Shown here: positions 33,130 to 38,980 of the stretch, in pieces
Layout of the letters: every line of letters starts with the position of its first letter
Position numbering within the stretch: the first letter of the stretch is position 1
The notes under the pieces: generated by a model
The model's database searches: none
What the model saw: the letters and a program-made list of their open reading frames with translations, nothing else
What the model was told of the DNA's origin: nothing
Made by a program: the position numbers and the translations under genes
Source of the DNA: an uncultured Faecalibacterium sp.
Lineage (GTDB): Bacteria; Bacillota; Clostridia; Oscillospirales; Ruminococcaceae
Assembly (NCBI GenBank): GCA_934547065.1
Contig: CAKTEF010000016.1
Coordinates: 1-38,980, forward strand
Direction of reading: 5' to 3'
Length of the DNA stretch: 38,980 bases

Positions 33130-34488
33130 ATGAATCGAAAAATCTCTCTGGGCATGGCGGTCAGCATCGTCATTCTGGCCATGACCGTGACCTTTTCCAT
33201 CACCATGCTGGTGGCCATGCGGCTGTTTGACAGCACGGTTTCCAGCGTGAAGGAAAAGGAAAGCATGTATAACAAAGTCGCCGAGGTGGACCGCTATGTC
33301 CGCAGCAACGACTACTATACCATCGACGAAACGACCCTGTACGACCGCCTGACGGCAGGCTACCTGCTGGGCACGGGCGATAAGTATGCACGGTACTACA
33401 CGGCCTCGGCCTATACGGATCTGATGAACGCGCAGAACGGCACCCTGATCGGCATTGGCGTGGAGCTGGCCGTGGACCAGTCCGGCTATGCCAAGGTGAC
33501 CAAGGTGTATGACGAATCGCCTGCCAAGGAAGCCGGGATCGCGGTGGGCAATTACATCACCACCGTGGACGGCACCGATGTCAAGAGCCTGAGCAGTGCG
33601 GATGCCATCCAGAACCGCCTGCGGGGGGAGTCCGGCACCCCGGTGAATGTGGTCTGGCTGGACAGCGAAGCAGGGGAGCACAGTGCAGACCTGACGCATT
33701 TCGGTTACAGCGCCACCACCGTGGATTACCAGATGCTGCAGGACAATGTGGGGTACATCAAGATCCGCCAGTTTGATGCCGGAACGCCCAGTGAGCTGGA
33801 CTATGCCATCCGCAGCCTGAGCGCAAACGGTGCAGCCAGCCTGGTGTTTGACCTGCGCGACAACGGCGGCGGCCTGCTGGAAGATGCCATCAGCTGCATC
33901 GACCTGGTGGCTCCGGAGGGCACCCTGGCCTATGCGGAGGATAAAAACGGAAACCGCACCCTGCTGGGCAGCAGCAGCGGCGAATCGCAGGTGACGCAGC
34001 CCATCGTCTGCCTGGTCAATGGCAGCACGGCCAGCGCAGCCGAGCTGTTTGCCGGCAGCCTGCGCACCCTGAACGGTGCCCGCCTGGTGGGTACCACGAC
34101 CATGGGCAAGGGCACCATCCAAAGCAGCCCGCAGCGCCTGTCGGACGGCAGTGCCGTGGTGATCACGGTGGCCAAGCTCATCTGCGGCGATGGCAGCTGC
34201 TTTGATGGCACCGGCCTGACCGTGGACGTGGAGCGCCCCCTGACCACAGAGGAGCAGAACGCCTACTACGATTACACGGTGGAGGATGATCCGCAGATCC
34301 AGCGTGCCGTGAGCACGGCACAGCAGCTCAGCGGCACCACCACAGTGGGCGGTGTCAACGAAGCTGCTTCCAGCAGTGAGGCAGCCGAGAGCGGTGAGCC
34401 TGCGGACAGCGCAGCGGCCGGGGAGCAGACTCCGGTACCGGAGGCAGACAGCGCCGGCGCGGAGGCTGCATCTTCCGCTGCACAGTAA
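33130..34488 (+). CDS. S41-family C-terminal processing peptidase
   Basis: 452 aa. One N-terminal membrane helix (AVSIVILAMTVTFSITMLVA), a PDZ domain about residues 95-175 (GTLIGIGVELAVDQSGYAKV), then the S41 catalytic domain. The Ser nucleophile lies in NGSTASAAELFAGSLR and the Lys in TTTMGKGTIQSSP; DLRDNGGGLLEDAI is also typical. The last 70 residues are Ser/Glu/Ala-rich, low complexity. Related CtpB-type enzymes cut proteins outside the membrane, including envelope hydrolases. The location after ftsEX and M23 suggests turnover of those partners. Confidence 0.92.
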   Translation: MNRKISLGMAVSIVILAMTVTFSITMLVAMRLFDSTVSSVKEKESMYNKVAEVDRYVRSNDYYTIDETTLYDRLTAGYLLGTGDKYARYYTASAYTDLMNAQNGTLIGIGVELAVDQSGYAKVTKVYDESPAKEAGIAVGNYITTVDGTDVKSLSSADAIQNRLRGESGTPVNVVWLDSEAGEHSADLTHFGYSATTVDYQMLQDNVGYIKIRQFDAGTPSELDYAIRSLSANGAASLVFDLRDNGGGLLEDAISCIDLVAPEGTLAYAEDKNGNRTLLGSSSGESQVTQPIVCLVNGSTASAAELFAGSLRTLNGARLVGTTTMGKGTIQSSPQRLSDGSAVVITVAKLICGDGSCFDGTGLTVDVERPLTTEEQNAYYDYTVEDDPQIQRAVSTAQQLSGTTTVGGVNEAASSSEAAESGEPADSAAAGEQTPVPEADSAGAEAASSAAQ

Positions 34489-34502
34489 ACACGACCACCA
34501 GA

Positions 34503-34535
34503 AAAGGCCCCCGGTCCGCTGCCGGAGGCCTTTTT
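34503..34535 (+). terminator. Terminator after the S41 gene
   Basis: AAGGCCcCCGG, a short loop, CCGGaGGCCTTTTT, ending the ftsEX operon just before rsmA. Confidence 0.85.
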
Positions 34536-34556
34536 GCCAGAAGAAAGGATGAAACG

Positions 34557-35417
34557 ATGCCGGAGTTAACGGACCTGTCTTATGTTCGCAGCCTTTGTGA
34601 AAAATACGATTTTGCCCTTTCCAAGGGGTTTGGGCAGAACTTTATCGTCAATCCCGGCCTGCCGCCCAAGATCGTGGATGCCAGCGGCGTGGACAAGCGC
34701 TACGGCGTGTTGGAGATCGGCCCCGGCATCGGGGTTCTGACCCGCGAACTGGCCAGGCGGGCCGCCAAGGTCGTCTCGGTGGAGGTGGATGAGCGTCTGC
34801 CGCCGCTGTTGGCCGAGACGATGGCAGGCGTGGATAATTTCAAACTGGTATTACAGGATGTACTGAAAGTAGATCTGAAAGCCCTGATCGCAGAGGAGTT
34901 TCCCGGGATGCCGGTGGCGGTCTGCGCCAACCTGCCGTATTATATCACCAGCCCCATCGTGATGAAGCTGCTGGGGGACCGACTGCCCATCGAGAGCCTG
35001 ACCGTCATGGTCCAGAAAGAAGCCGCCGACCGTCTGGCTGCGGCCCCCGGCACCCGCGCATCCAGTGCCATCAGCTGCGCGGTGAGCTATTATGCCACCT
35101 CCAAACTGATGTTCACCGCCGCGCCGGGCAGCTTTTACCCGGCCCCCAAGGTGACCAGTGCGGTGGTCCGCATGGACATTCGCCCCGCCCCCGCCGTGCA
35201 GGTGGAGGACGAGGCCGGGTACTTTGCCCTGATCCGCGCCGCCTTTGGACAGCGCCGCAAAACGGCAGCGAACGCCATTGCCAGCGGGCTGGGCCTTTCC
35301 AAGGATGCCGTCACGGCCGCCATCGAAGCGGCCGGTTTCGATGTCCGCATCCGCCCGGAGGCCCTGACCCTGGAGGATTTTGCCAAGATCCAGGCCGCAT
35401 TGGCGGAAAAAGCCTGA
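34557..35417 (+). CDS. rsmA: 16S rRNA dimethyladenosine transferase
   Basis: 286 aa. KsgA/RsmA dimethylates two adjacent adenines near the 3' end of 16S rRNA. FALSKGFGQNFIVNPG is the N-terminal SAM-binding motif, VLEIGPGIGVLTRELARRA the G-rich loop, and NLPYYITSPIVMKLL the catalytic NLPY. A small helical domain follows. AGAAAGGATG precedes the ATG. It is the last gene that looks like core chromosome. Confidence 0.96.
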   Translation: MPELTDLSYVRSLCEKYDFALSKGFGQNFIVNPGLPPKIVDASGVDKRYGVLEIGPGIGVLTRELARRAAKVVSVEVDERLPPLLAETMAGVDNFKLVLQDVLKVDLKALIAEEFPGMPVAVCANLPYYITSPIVMKLLGDRLPIESLTVMVQKEAADRLAAAPGTRASSAISCAVSYYATSKLMFTAAPGSFYPAPKVTSAVVRMDIRPAPAVQVEDEAGYFALIRAAFGQRRKTAANAIASGLGLSKDAVTAAIEAAGFDVRIRPEALTLEDFAKIQAALAEKA

Positions 35418-35489
35418 ACCGCAGCCGGAACGGAGCGTGCCGTATCCTGCACGGACTCCAAAGAATAACAGTGCCTGCAGCCCACAGCC

Positions 35490-35539
35490 GGAGCCTGCCA
35501 TTTGTCAAGAGTAAATGCACAAAAAAGCAAAAATATTTT
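35490..35539. other. Junction region, possible IS30-type end
   Basis: Between rsmA (stop 35417) and the transposase (stop 35540) are 122 bases. 35418-35495 shows no gene. TTTGTCAAGAGTAAATGCAC (35502-35521) lies just outside the transposase stop and, read on the minus strand as GTGCATTTACTCTTGACA, resembles the ends I recall for IS30 elements. No inverted partner is visible on the far side. Confidence 0.35.
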
Positions 35540-36589
35540 TTATGAGGCCAGAATGAGGGCGATTTCTTCCCGGAAAAGCTGCTCGGAGCACAGATAACCG
35601 AACATTTTGCGGGGGTAGTTGTTCAGCCAGTCCTCGATCCGCTTGGTCTCCTCGTAGGAGATCGTGCTCAGGTCGGTGCCCTTCGGCAGGTGCCGACGTA
35701 TGAGGCCGTTCTGGTTCTCGTTGGATCCGCGTTCGCTCGGGCGGTACGGGTGGCAGTAGTAGACCTCGGTGCGGGATCCCCGGTCGGTGACGCTGCGTTC
35801 GATCCCGGCGGCGTCGGCAAACTCGCAGCCATTGTCGCAGGTGATCGACTGGAAGATCAGCGGGAACACTTTGGAGCCGACTTTCTTCTCGAGGGTGTCG
35901 AGGGCGGCGACGACGCTGGCGCTCGTCTTATCCGGCGAGGGGATGATGATCTCGCGGCGGGTCTTGCGCTCGGTCATCACGATGTAGGTGTTGCTGACGC
36001 CTTGACAGCTCTCGACGCTGTCCATCTCCCAGTGACCGAAGGTGCTGCGGTCGTTGATGTGCTCGGGGCGATCCTCGATGCTCCGGCCAGCGGGCTTGCG
36101 GGGCATGGATCCGGCCGGGCGCTCCGGCTGGTGGCGCTTGCCATGCTGCGGCAGCATGGAGACGGTCAGCTCGTCGCCGAAGATCTCGCCGCGGATGTAG
36201 TTGTAGGCGGTGCTCGCGCAGATGTGGGTCTTGAAGGGCCAGCCCTTGACCTCAGCCTCACCGATTGCGGCCTCCGGGCTGTACTTCTCGTCGCGGATCT
36301 TGGCGATCAGGTAGTCGGCCAGCTCGTAGTCGTTGCCGATCTTCAGCTCCGGGCCCTTGGCGCGCAAGTTGGCCTCATAGCGGGCCTGTGCGCCTTCGGG
36401 GTTGTATCTGGTCTCTGTGGTGTAGTCGCTGTTGAGGTGCTCATAGGTGCACCGCTTCAGCTCCCGGTAGATGGTCGTATGATGGACGCCGAGCTCCTTG
36501 GCGATGTCCGTCGGCTTCATTCCTGCGCGGATGAAGGCGTCGAGCTGGATGCGCTTGGTCGGCGTCAGATGGCTCCAGTGCTGTCCCAT
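35540..36589 (-). CDS. IS30-family transposase
   Basis: 349 aa. N-terminal helix-turn-helix (LTPTKRIQLDAFIRAGMKPT then IAKELGVHHTTIYRELKR), followed by a DDE integrase core. Catalytic residues sit in FGHWEMDSVES (first D), SITCDNGCEF (second D) and SERGSNENQNGLIRRHLP (E), and all appear intact. AGGGGAACACA precedes the ATG. The length and RHLPKGTD motif are normal for IS30. It is probably active or recently so. The absence of a second terminal repeat leaves the limits of the element undefined. Confidence 0.92.
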   Translation of the reverse strand: MGQHWSHLTPTKRIQLDAFIRAGMKPTDIAKELGVHHTTIYRELKRCTYEHLNSDYTTETRYNPEGAQARYEANLRAKGPELKIGNDYELADYLIAKIRDEKYSPEAAIGEAEVKGWPFKTHICASTAYNYIRGEIFGDELTVSMLPQHGKRHQPERPAGSMPRKPAGRSIEDRPEHINDRSTFGHWEMDSVESCQGVSNTYIVMTERKTRREIIIPSPDKTSASVVAALDTLEKKVGSKVFPLIFQSITCDNGCEFADAAGIERSVTDRGSRTEVYYCHPYRPSERGSNENQNGLIRRHLPKGTDLSTISYEETKRIEDWLNNYPRKMFGYLCSEQLFREEIALILAS

Positions 36590-36611
36590 TGTGTTCCCCT
36601 CCGTGATAAAA

Positions 36612-36641
36612 GAAAAGGGGCGGCCCGCCGGCCGCCCCTTC
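36612..36641. terminator. Terminator after the XRE gene, upstream of the transposase
   Basis: A perfect 11-bp stem AAGGGGCGGCC cgcc GGCCGCCCCTT, followed on the minus strand by TTTTCTTTTAT. It isolates the transposase from the XRE operon. Confidence 0.88.
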
Positions 36642-36647
36642 TGTGTG

Positions 36648-36911
36648 TCAGTGTTCCTCGTACTTTTTCAGGAGCTCGAGCGTCTCCTCGTCTGTGATGA
36701 TGTCAGCCAGCCTGCACTCCAGCGCGTTGCAGATCTTCAGCAGCGTCGGCAGCTTTGCGCCGTTGATGTCCCGGGCGCCGCGCTCGTACTGCTGGAGCAC
36801 CTGCACCTTGATCCCGGCCAGATCGGCGAGCTGAGACTGAGACAGGCCGGCAGCCTTGCGGAGCTTTTGTAGCCCCTCGCTTTTGTAGGTCACTTTGATC
36901 GAGATGTCCAT
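36648..36911 (-). CDS. XRE-family regulator, 87 aa
   Basis: One helix-turn-helix of the Cro/CI type: LRKAAGLSQSQLADLAGIKV then QVLQQYERGARDINGAKLPT. An N-terminal strand (MDISIKVTYKSEGL) and a C-terminal helix (EETLELLKKYEEH) flank it. GGGAGG precedes the ATG. It could act on the dyad-bearing promoter at 37183-37211 or regulate its own transcription. Phage-type or toxin-antitoxin-type repressors look like this. Confidence 0.85.
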   Translation of the reverse strand: MDISIKVTYKSEGLQKLRKAAGLSQSQLADLAGIKVQVLQQYERGARDINGAKLPTLLKICNALECRLADIITDEETLELLKKYEEH

Positions 36912-36960
36912 GTCGTTCCTCCCGCTTGACTTTGCCGTGGTTTCGTGGTTATAATGAAAA

Positions 36961-36990
36961 GGAACGGCGGGCGGGATTTTTCCCGCCGTC
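36961..36990 (-). terminator. Terminator after the 37-aa gene
   Basis: On the minus strand GGCGGG aaaaa TCCCGCC, then CGCCGTTCCTTTT. A modest hairpin between the small gene and the XRE gene, so the latter may have its own promoter or be reached by read-through. Confidence 0.55.
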
Positions 36991-36998
36991 CTTCGACC

Positions 36999-37112
36999 TT
37001 ACTGCTTGGGCTTTTGGTTCGGCTTTATTGTGATCGTAATGGTGGCAACCTGTTCACACTTTAGAGCCTGTTCCAGCAGCTCGAGCAGTTTTTTCATCTG
37101 CTCAGCATCCAC
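36999..37112 (-). CDS. 37-aa small protein
   Basis: The GTG start at 37112 follows AAAGGAGG closely. Product: (V/M)DAEQMKKLLELLEQALK, then CEQVATITITIKPNQKPKQ. A helix and a beta-like tail. No known family. It is the first gene after the strong promoter at 37183-37211. Confidence 0.6.
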   Translation of the reverse strand: MDAEQMKKLLELLEQALKCEQVATITITIKPNQKPKQ

Positions 37113-37182
37113 GGCTTTGCCTCCTTTCCGCGGTTTTGTTCTCCTTTCTTTCTGTACTCGGCTATCCCTTGCCTGTGATTAT

Positions 37183-37211
37183 ATTATAGAGCATTTGCTC
37201 TATAATGTCAA
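37183..37211 (-). promoter_or_regulatory. Consensus promoter under a perfect operator dyad
   Basis: Minus strand: TTGACA (37211-37206), a 17-base spacer, TATAAT (37188-37183), both exact consensus. The dyad ATTATAGAGC atttGCTCTATAAT (37183-37206) spans the whole spacer and the -10. Such a promoter must be tightly repressed by something that binds the dyad, most simply an XRE protein of this segment. Confidence 0.85.
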
Positions 37212-37254
37212 GCATAATTCGGCAGATTTTCAACATTTTCCCGCGATTTTCCAC

Positions 37255-37290
37255 GAAAAAAGCCGCACGGCGTCGCTGCCGTGCGGTTTT
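37255..37290 (-). terminator. Terminator after the second XRE gene
   Basis: CCGCACGGC agcgac GCCGTGCGG with a CTTTTTT tail on the minus strand. Confidence 0.88.
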
Positions 37291-37291
37291 C

Positions 37292-37549
37292 TCATTCTTT
37301 CCCGAGCAGGTGGTTGATGGTGGTGCCGAGAGCGGTCGCCAGATAGTCCAGCTCGTAGTCAGCGACGACTCGGCTGCCGTTCTCGATCCTGCTGATGACC
37401 TTCTGCGTGACGTCCAGCCCGATGATCTGGAGCTTGTAGGCGAGCTGCTCCTGTGACAGATTTGCCCGCAGCCGCTCCTCTCTGACTCTCTCCCCGGAGA
37501 TGTTGCACCTGCCGTCTGGTTTGTATATTTTCGCAGCCCTCGCCTCCCT
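37292..37549 (-). CDS. Second XRE-family regulator, without a normal start codon
   Basis: The open frame encodes a clear helix-turn-helix: ERVREERLRANLSQEQLAYK, then LQIIGLDVTQKVISRIENGS and DYELDYLATALGTTINHLLG. N-terminal KIYKPDGRCNISG is typical of a small Firmicute XRE family. No ATG, GTG or TTG lies between the upstream stop (37552-37550) and this conserved start. A Shine-Dalgarno-like GGGAGG is at 37548-37543. Candidates are ATA at 37528 or another non-standard codon, or a start lost by mutation. It is divergent from the DUF4236 gene across a region of repeated half-sites. Confidence 0.6.
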   Translation of the reverse strand, partial: REARAAKIYKPDGRCNISGERVREERLRANLSQEQLAYKLQIIGLDVTQKVISRIENGSRVVADYELDYLATALGTTINHLLGKE

Positions 37550-37550
37550 T

Positions 37551-37621
37551 TATGCTAAAGATGACTATGCAATATTGACTTTACCAGTTTTGGCATGGTA
37601 ATATTATGCCAAAGATGACTA
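37551..37621 (+). promoter_or_regulatory. Intergenic operators and promoter of the DUF4236 gene
   Basis: Two copies of TATGC(T/C)AAAGATGACTA (37551-37567 and 37605-37621) flank a promoter TTGACT, 18 bases, TAATAT. TTTGGCAT (37589-37596) and ATGCCAAA (37606-37613) make a dyad around the -10. Three ATGCnAAA half-sites in 60 bases between divergent genes point to a repressor, probably the second XRE protein. Confidence 0.6.
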
Positions 37622-37653
37622 AACGCTAAAAAGCGCACATAGGAGGGAAAAGC

Positions 37654-38418
37654 ATGGGTACAAGGTTTAGACGCAGCTTTAAGGTGGCCCCGGGTGTCCG
37701 GGTAAACCTGAACAAAAAGAGCGCGAGCATCAGCTTCGGCCCGAAGGGTCTGAAGCACACGGTCAGCACGACGGGGAAAAGCCACACGACCGTCGGGATC
37801 CCCGGGACGGGCCTGTCATATACGACGAGCTCCGGTGGGAAGTCCGGCACGCAGCAGGGCGCGGTCAGCATCCCCGCAGCGCAGCGGCCGACGTCTCCGA
37901 AAAGCAAGGCGGTGGCGCTGCTGCTGTGCATCTTCCTCGGCTTCTTCGGTGTCCATCGGTTCTATGTCGGAAAAACCGGCACAGGCGTCATCTGGCTGCT
38001 GACGGCCGGAGCCTGCGGGATCGGCTGGCTGGTCGATATTTTCACCATCCTGCTCGGCGGTTTTTATGACTCCGAGGGCCGCGTGCTGCGGTTCCAGCCC
38101 ACAGAGGCAGAGCTTGAAGCTGACGAGGCCGCCGAGAGGTATCTGACGCAGCCTGCCGCCGAAGCGTGGGCCGTTTGGGATGGCTGTCACGATTATAAAC
38201 CGCAGAAGGATCGCCGGGCTCGAGCTCGATGCGGCGAGCTGATGCCGGACTCCGTCGACCGTGAGCGAAAGGTCGCCACATTTATCGGCGGTCATAATGA
38301 CAGCTACACGACGACGCTGCTCGGGTGTACTTGCCCCGATTTCGCAGAGCGCGGTAAACCGTGCAAGCACATGTACTGGTTGGCGCATGAGCTTGGTCTC
38401 GACGACGTCGAGGAGTAA
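37654..38418 (+). CDS. DUF4236-TM2-SWIM fusion protein
   Basis: 254 aa with three parts. Residues 1-62 are a DUF4236 domain ([20 protein letters not shown], then [15 protein letters not shown]). Residues about 84-140 are a TM2 domain: two membrane helices with [16 protein letters not shown] between, and [10 protein letters not shown]. Residues about 217-245 hold C225-x-C227-x9-C237-x-H239 in [19 protein letters not shown], the SWIM zinc-finger pattern. The piece between (150-215) is charged and unrecognised. GGAGGGAAAAGC precedes the ATG. Neither the combination nor its function is known to me. The context suggests a phage or mobile-element protein at the membrane. Confidence 0.85.
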   Translation: MGTRFRRSFKVAPGVRVNLNKKSASISFGPKGLKHTVSTTGKSHTTVGIPGTGLSYTTSSGGKSGTQQGAVSIPAAQRPTSPKSKAVALLLCIFLGFFGVHRFYVGKTGTGVIWLLTAGACGIGWLVDIFTILLGGFYDSEGRVLRFQPTEAELEADEAAERYLTQPAAEAWAVWDGCHDYKPQKDRRARARCGELMPDSVDRERKVATFIGGHNDSYTTTLLGCTCPDFAERGKPCKHMYWLAHELGLDDVEE

Positions 38419-38430
38419 AGCCCCACATAA

Positions 38431-38467
38431 CAGAAAAAGCCCGCCCGGGATCTCCGGGCGGGTTTTC
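38431..38467. terminator. Bidirectional terminator between fusion gene and endolysin
   Basis: CCCGCCCGG gatct CCGGGCGGG, flanked by AGAAAAAG and TTTTCTT. It serves the convergent genes ending at 38418 and 38488. Confidence 0.9.
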
Positions 38468-38487
38468 TTGTGCTGTGAAGTTGTGGA

Positions 38488-38980
38488 TCAGCGTGCGAGT
38501 GCTGCGTTGACAGCCCGCTGGACGGCGTTATAGTCGTAGCCGGCGGCCTCGAGGCGCTTCTTGCGGTCTGCGCCGTTGCCCCACTTGCCGGCGATGACCT
38601 CCTTGGCGATCTCGGCGTTGCTTTTCTTGGGGGCCGCGGTTCCCGGGATCTTGATCTTCTGGCCGACTCTGATGATGTTCGGGTTGGTGATCCCGTTGTA
38701 CGCTGCGAGCTTCTGGTAGGTCGTCCCGTACTTGGCCGCGATCTTGCTCAGAGTGTCGCCAGCGACGACCGTGTAGGTCACTTCGCTGGTGGTGCCTCCG
38801 CTCGGCGTCTGACTGCCCGCGTTGGCGTTTCCGGGCTCCGCGTCGTAGGCCGGGCGGCCGTAGCCGACGATGTAGCTATCGCTCAGGTAGTAGGAGCGGC
38901 GGGCCACTTTGTCGGAGGTGTTGCCCTCGATGGTGTAGACCTTGCTGCCGTCCACCTTCTCGACGAGGCCGGTGTGGCTG
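38488..38980 (-). CDS. Phage endolysin, C-terminal part (CHAP-LysM-Cpl-7)
   Basis: The frame runs off the right edge, so the N-terminus is missing. Visible parts: the end of a CHAP amidase domain (SHTGLVEKVDGSKVYTIEGN, then SYIVGYGRPAY), a Gly/Thr-rich linker, a LysM domain (YTVVAGDTLSKIAAKYGTTY to VGQKIKIPG), and a C-terminal Cpl-7-like wall-binding module (EIAKEVIAGKWGNGADRKKR then LEAAGYDYNAVQRAVNAAL). It degrades peptidoglycan at lysis or for element transfer. This supports a prophage origin of the right end. Confidence 0.9.
   Translation of the reverse strand, partial: SHTGLVEKVDGSKVYTIEGNTSDKVARRSYYLSDSYIVGYGRPAYDAEPGNANAGSQTPSGGTTSEVTYTVVAGDTLSKIAAKYGTTYQKLAAYNGITNPNIIRVGQKIKIPGTAAPKKSNAEIAKEVIAGKWGNGADRKKRLEAAGYDYNAVQRAVNAALAR

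Noticed and set aside
35690..36697. A 335-codon frame opposite the IS30 transposase
   Set aside because: Antisense shadow; the transposase has intact DDE motifs on the other strand.

Overview
The window looks like a chromosomal segment of Faecalibacterium prausnitzii or a close relative (Oscillospiraceae/Ruminococcaceae). This rests on three things: high-GC coding with AT-rich promoters, Firmicute-type gene content, and a dense family of short palindromic intergenic repeats that I associate with Faecalibacterium. It is recognition from memory, not a database result.

Layout. 1-690: end of the ribosomal stalk operon (rplJ tail, rplL, terminator). 690-1368: repeat-filled spacer. 1369-6452: a MurNAc catabolic locus; murQ, a EIIBC PTS permease, a PHP-type phosphoesterase and an MgtC-family membrane protein run leftward, and an RpiR-type regulator diverges. 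6477-7929: a two-gene operon, SPFH/band-7 membrane protein plus a 66-aa ribbon-helix-helix protein, with a dyad over its promoter. 7936-9455: a leftward pair, a DUF3783-like gene and an ApbE lipoprotein. 9581-11700: a beta-helical surface protein whose signal peptide is separated from its body by a run of ten G that puts the two out of frame. 11714-12858: DAHP synthase under a promoter carrying two copies of a perfect dyad. 12878-13587: ybaK.

14176-27501 is a purine biosynthesis cluster: purE-purF-purM-purN, a PurO-type IMP cyclohydrolase, a stand-alone AICAR transformylase, purD, a large single-chain purL, and purB. It is preceded by a leader with a ribosome-binding site, a 39-codon reading frame and an intrinsic terminator that contains that frame's stop codon, which looks like transcription attenuation. 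From purN onward nearly every wide gap holds one of the palindromic repeats. purC, purK and the early glycinamide-formation alternatives are not in this window.

27807-35417: rsuA, a CdaR-type regulator, and a cell-envelope operon (ftsE, ftsX, a coiled-coil M23 murein hydrolase activator, a 35-aa membrane peptide, an S41 protease), then rsmA.

35500-38980 is a foreign segment: an IS30-type transposase, two XRE regulators, a 37-aa peptide under a consensus promoter with a perfect operator dyad, a DUF4236-TM2-SWIM fusion protein, and the C-terminal part of a CHAP-LysM-Cpl-7 phage endolysin. It reads as the edge of a prophage or prophage-derived element that continues beyond the right end.

The points most worth a second look are the poly-G switch, the purE leader, the structured repeat family (including a perfect 50-bp inverted pair around purL), the aroF operator layout, the SPFH/ribbon-helix-helix operon, and the SWIM-domain fusion.
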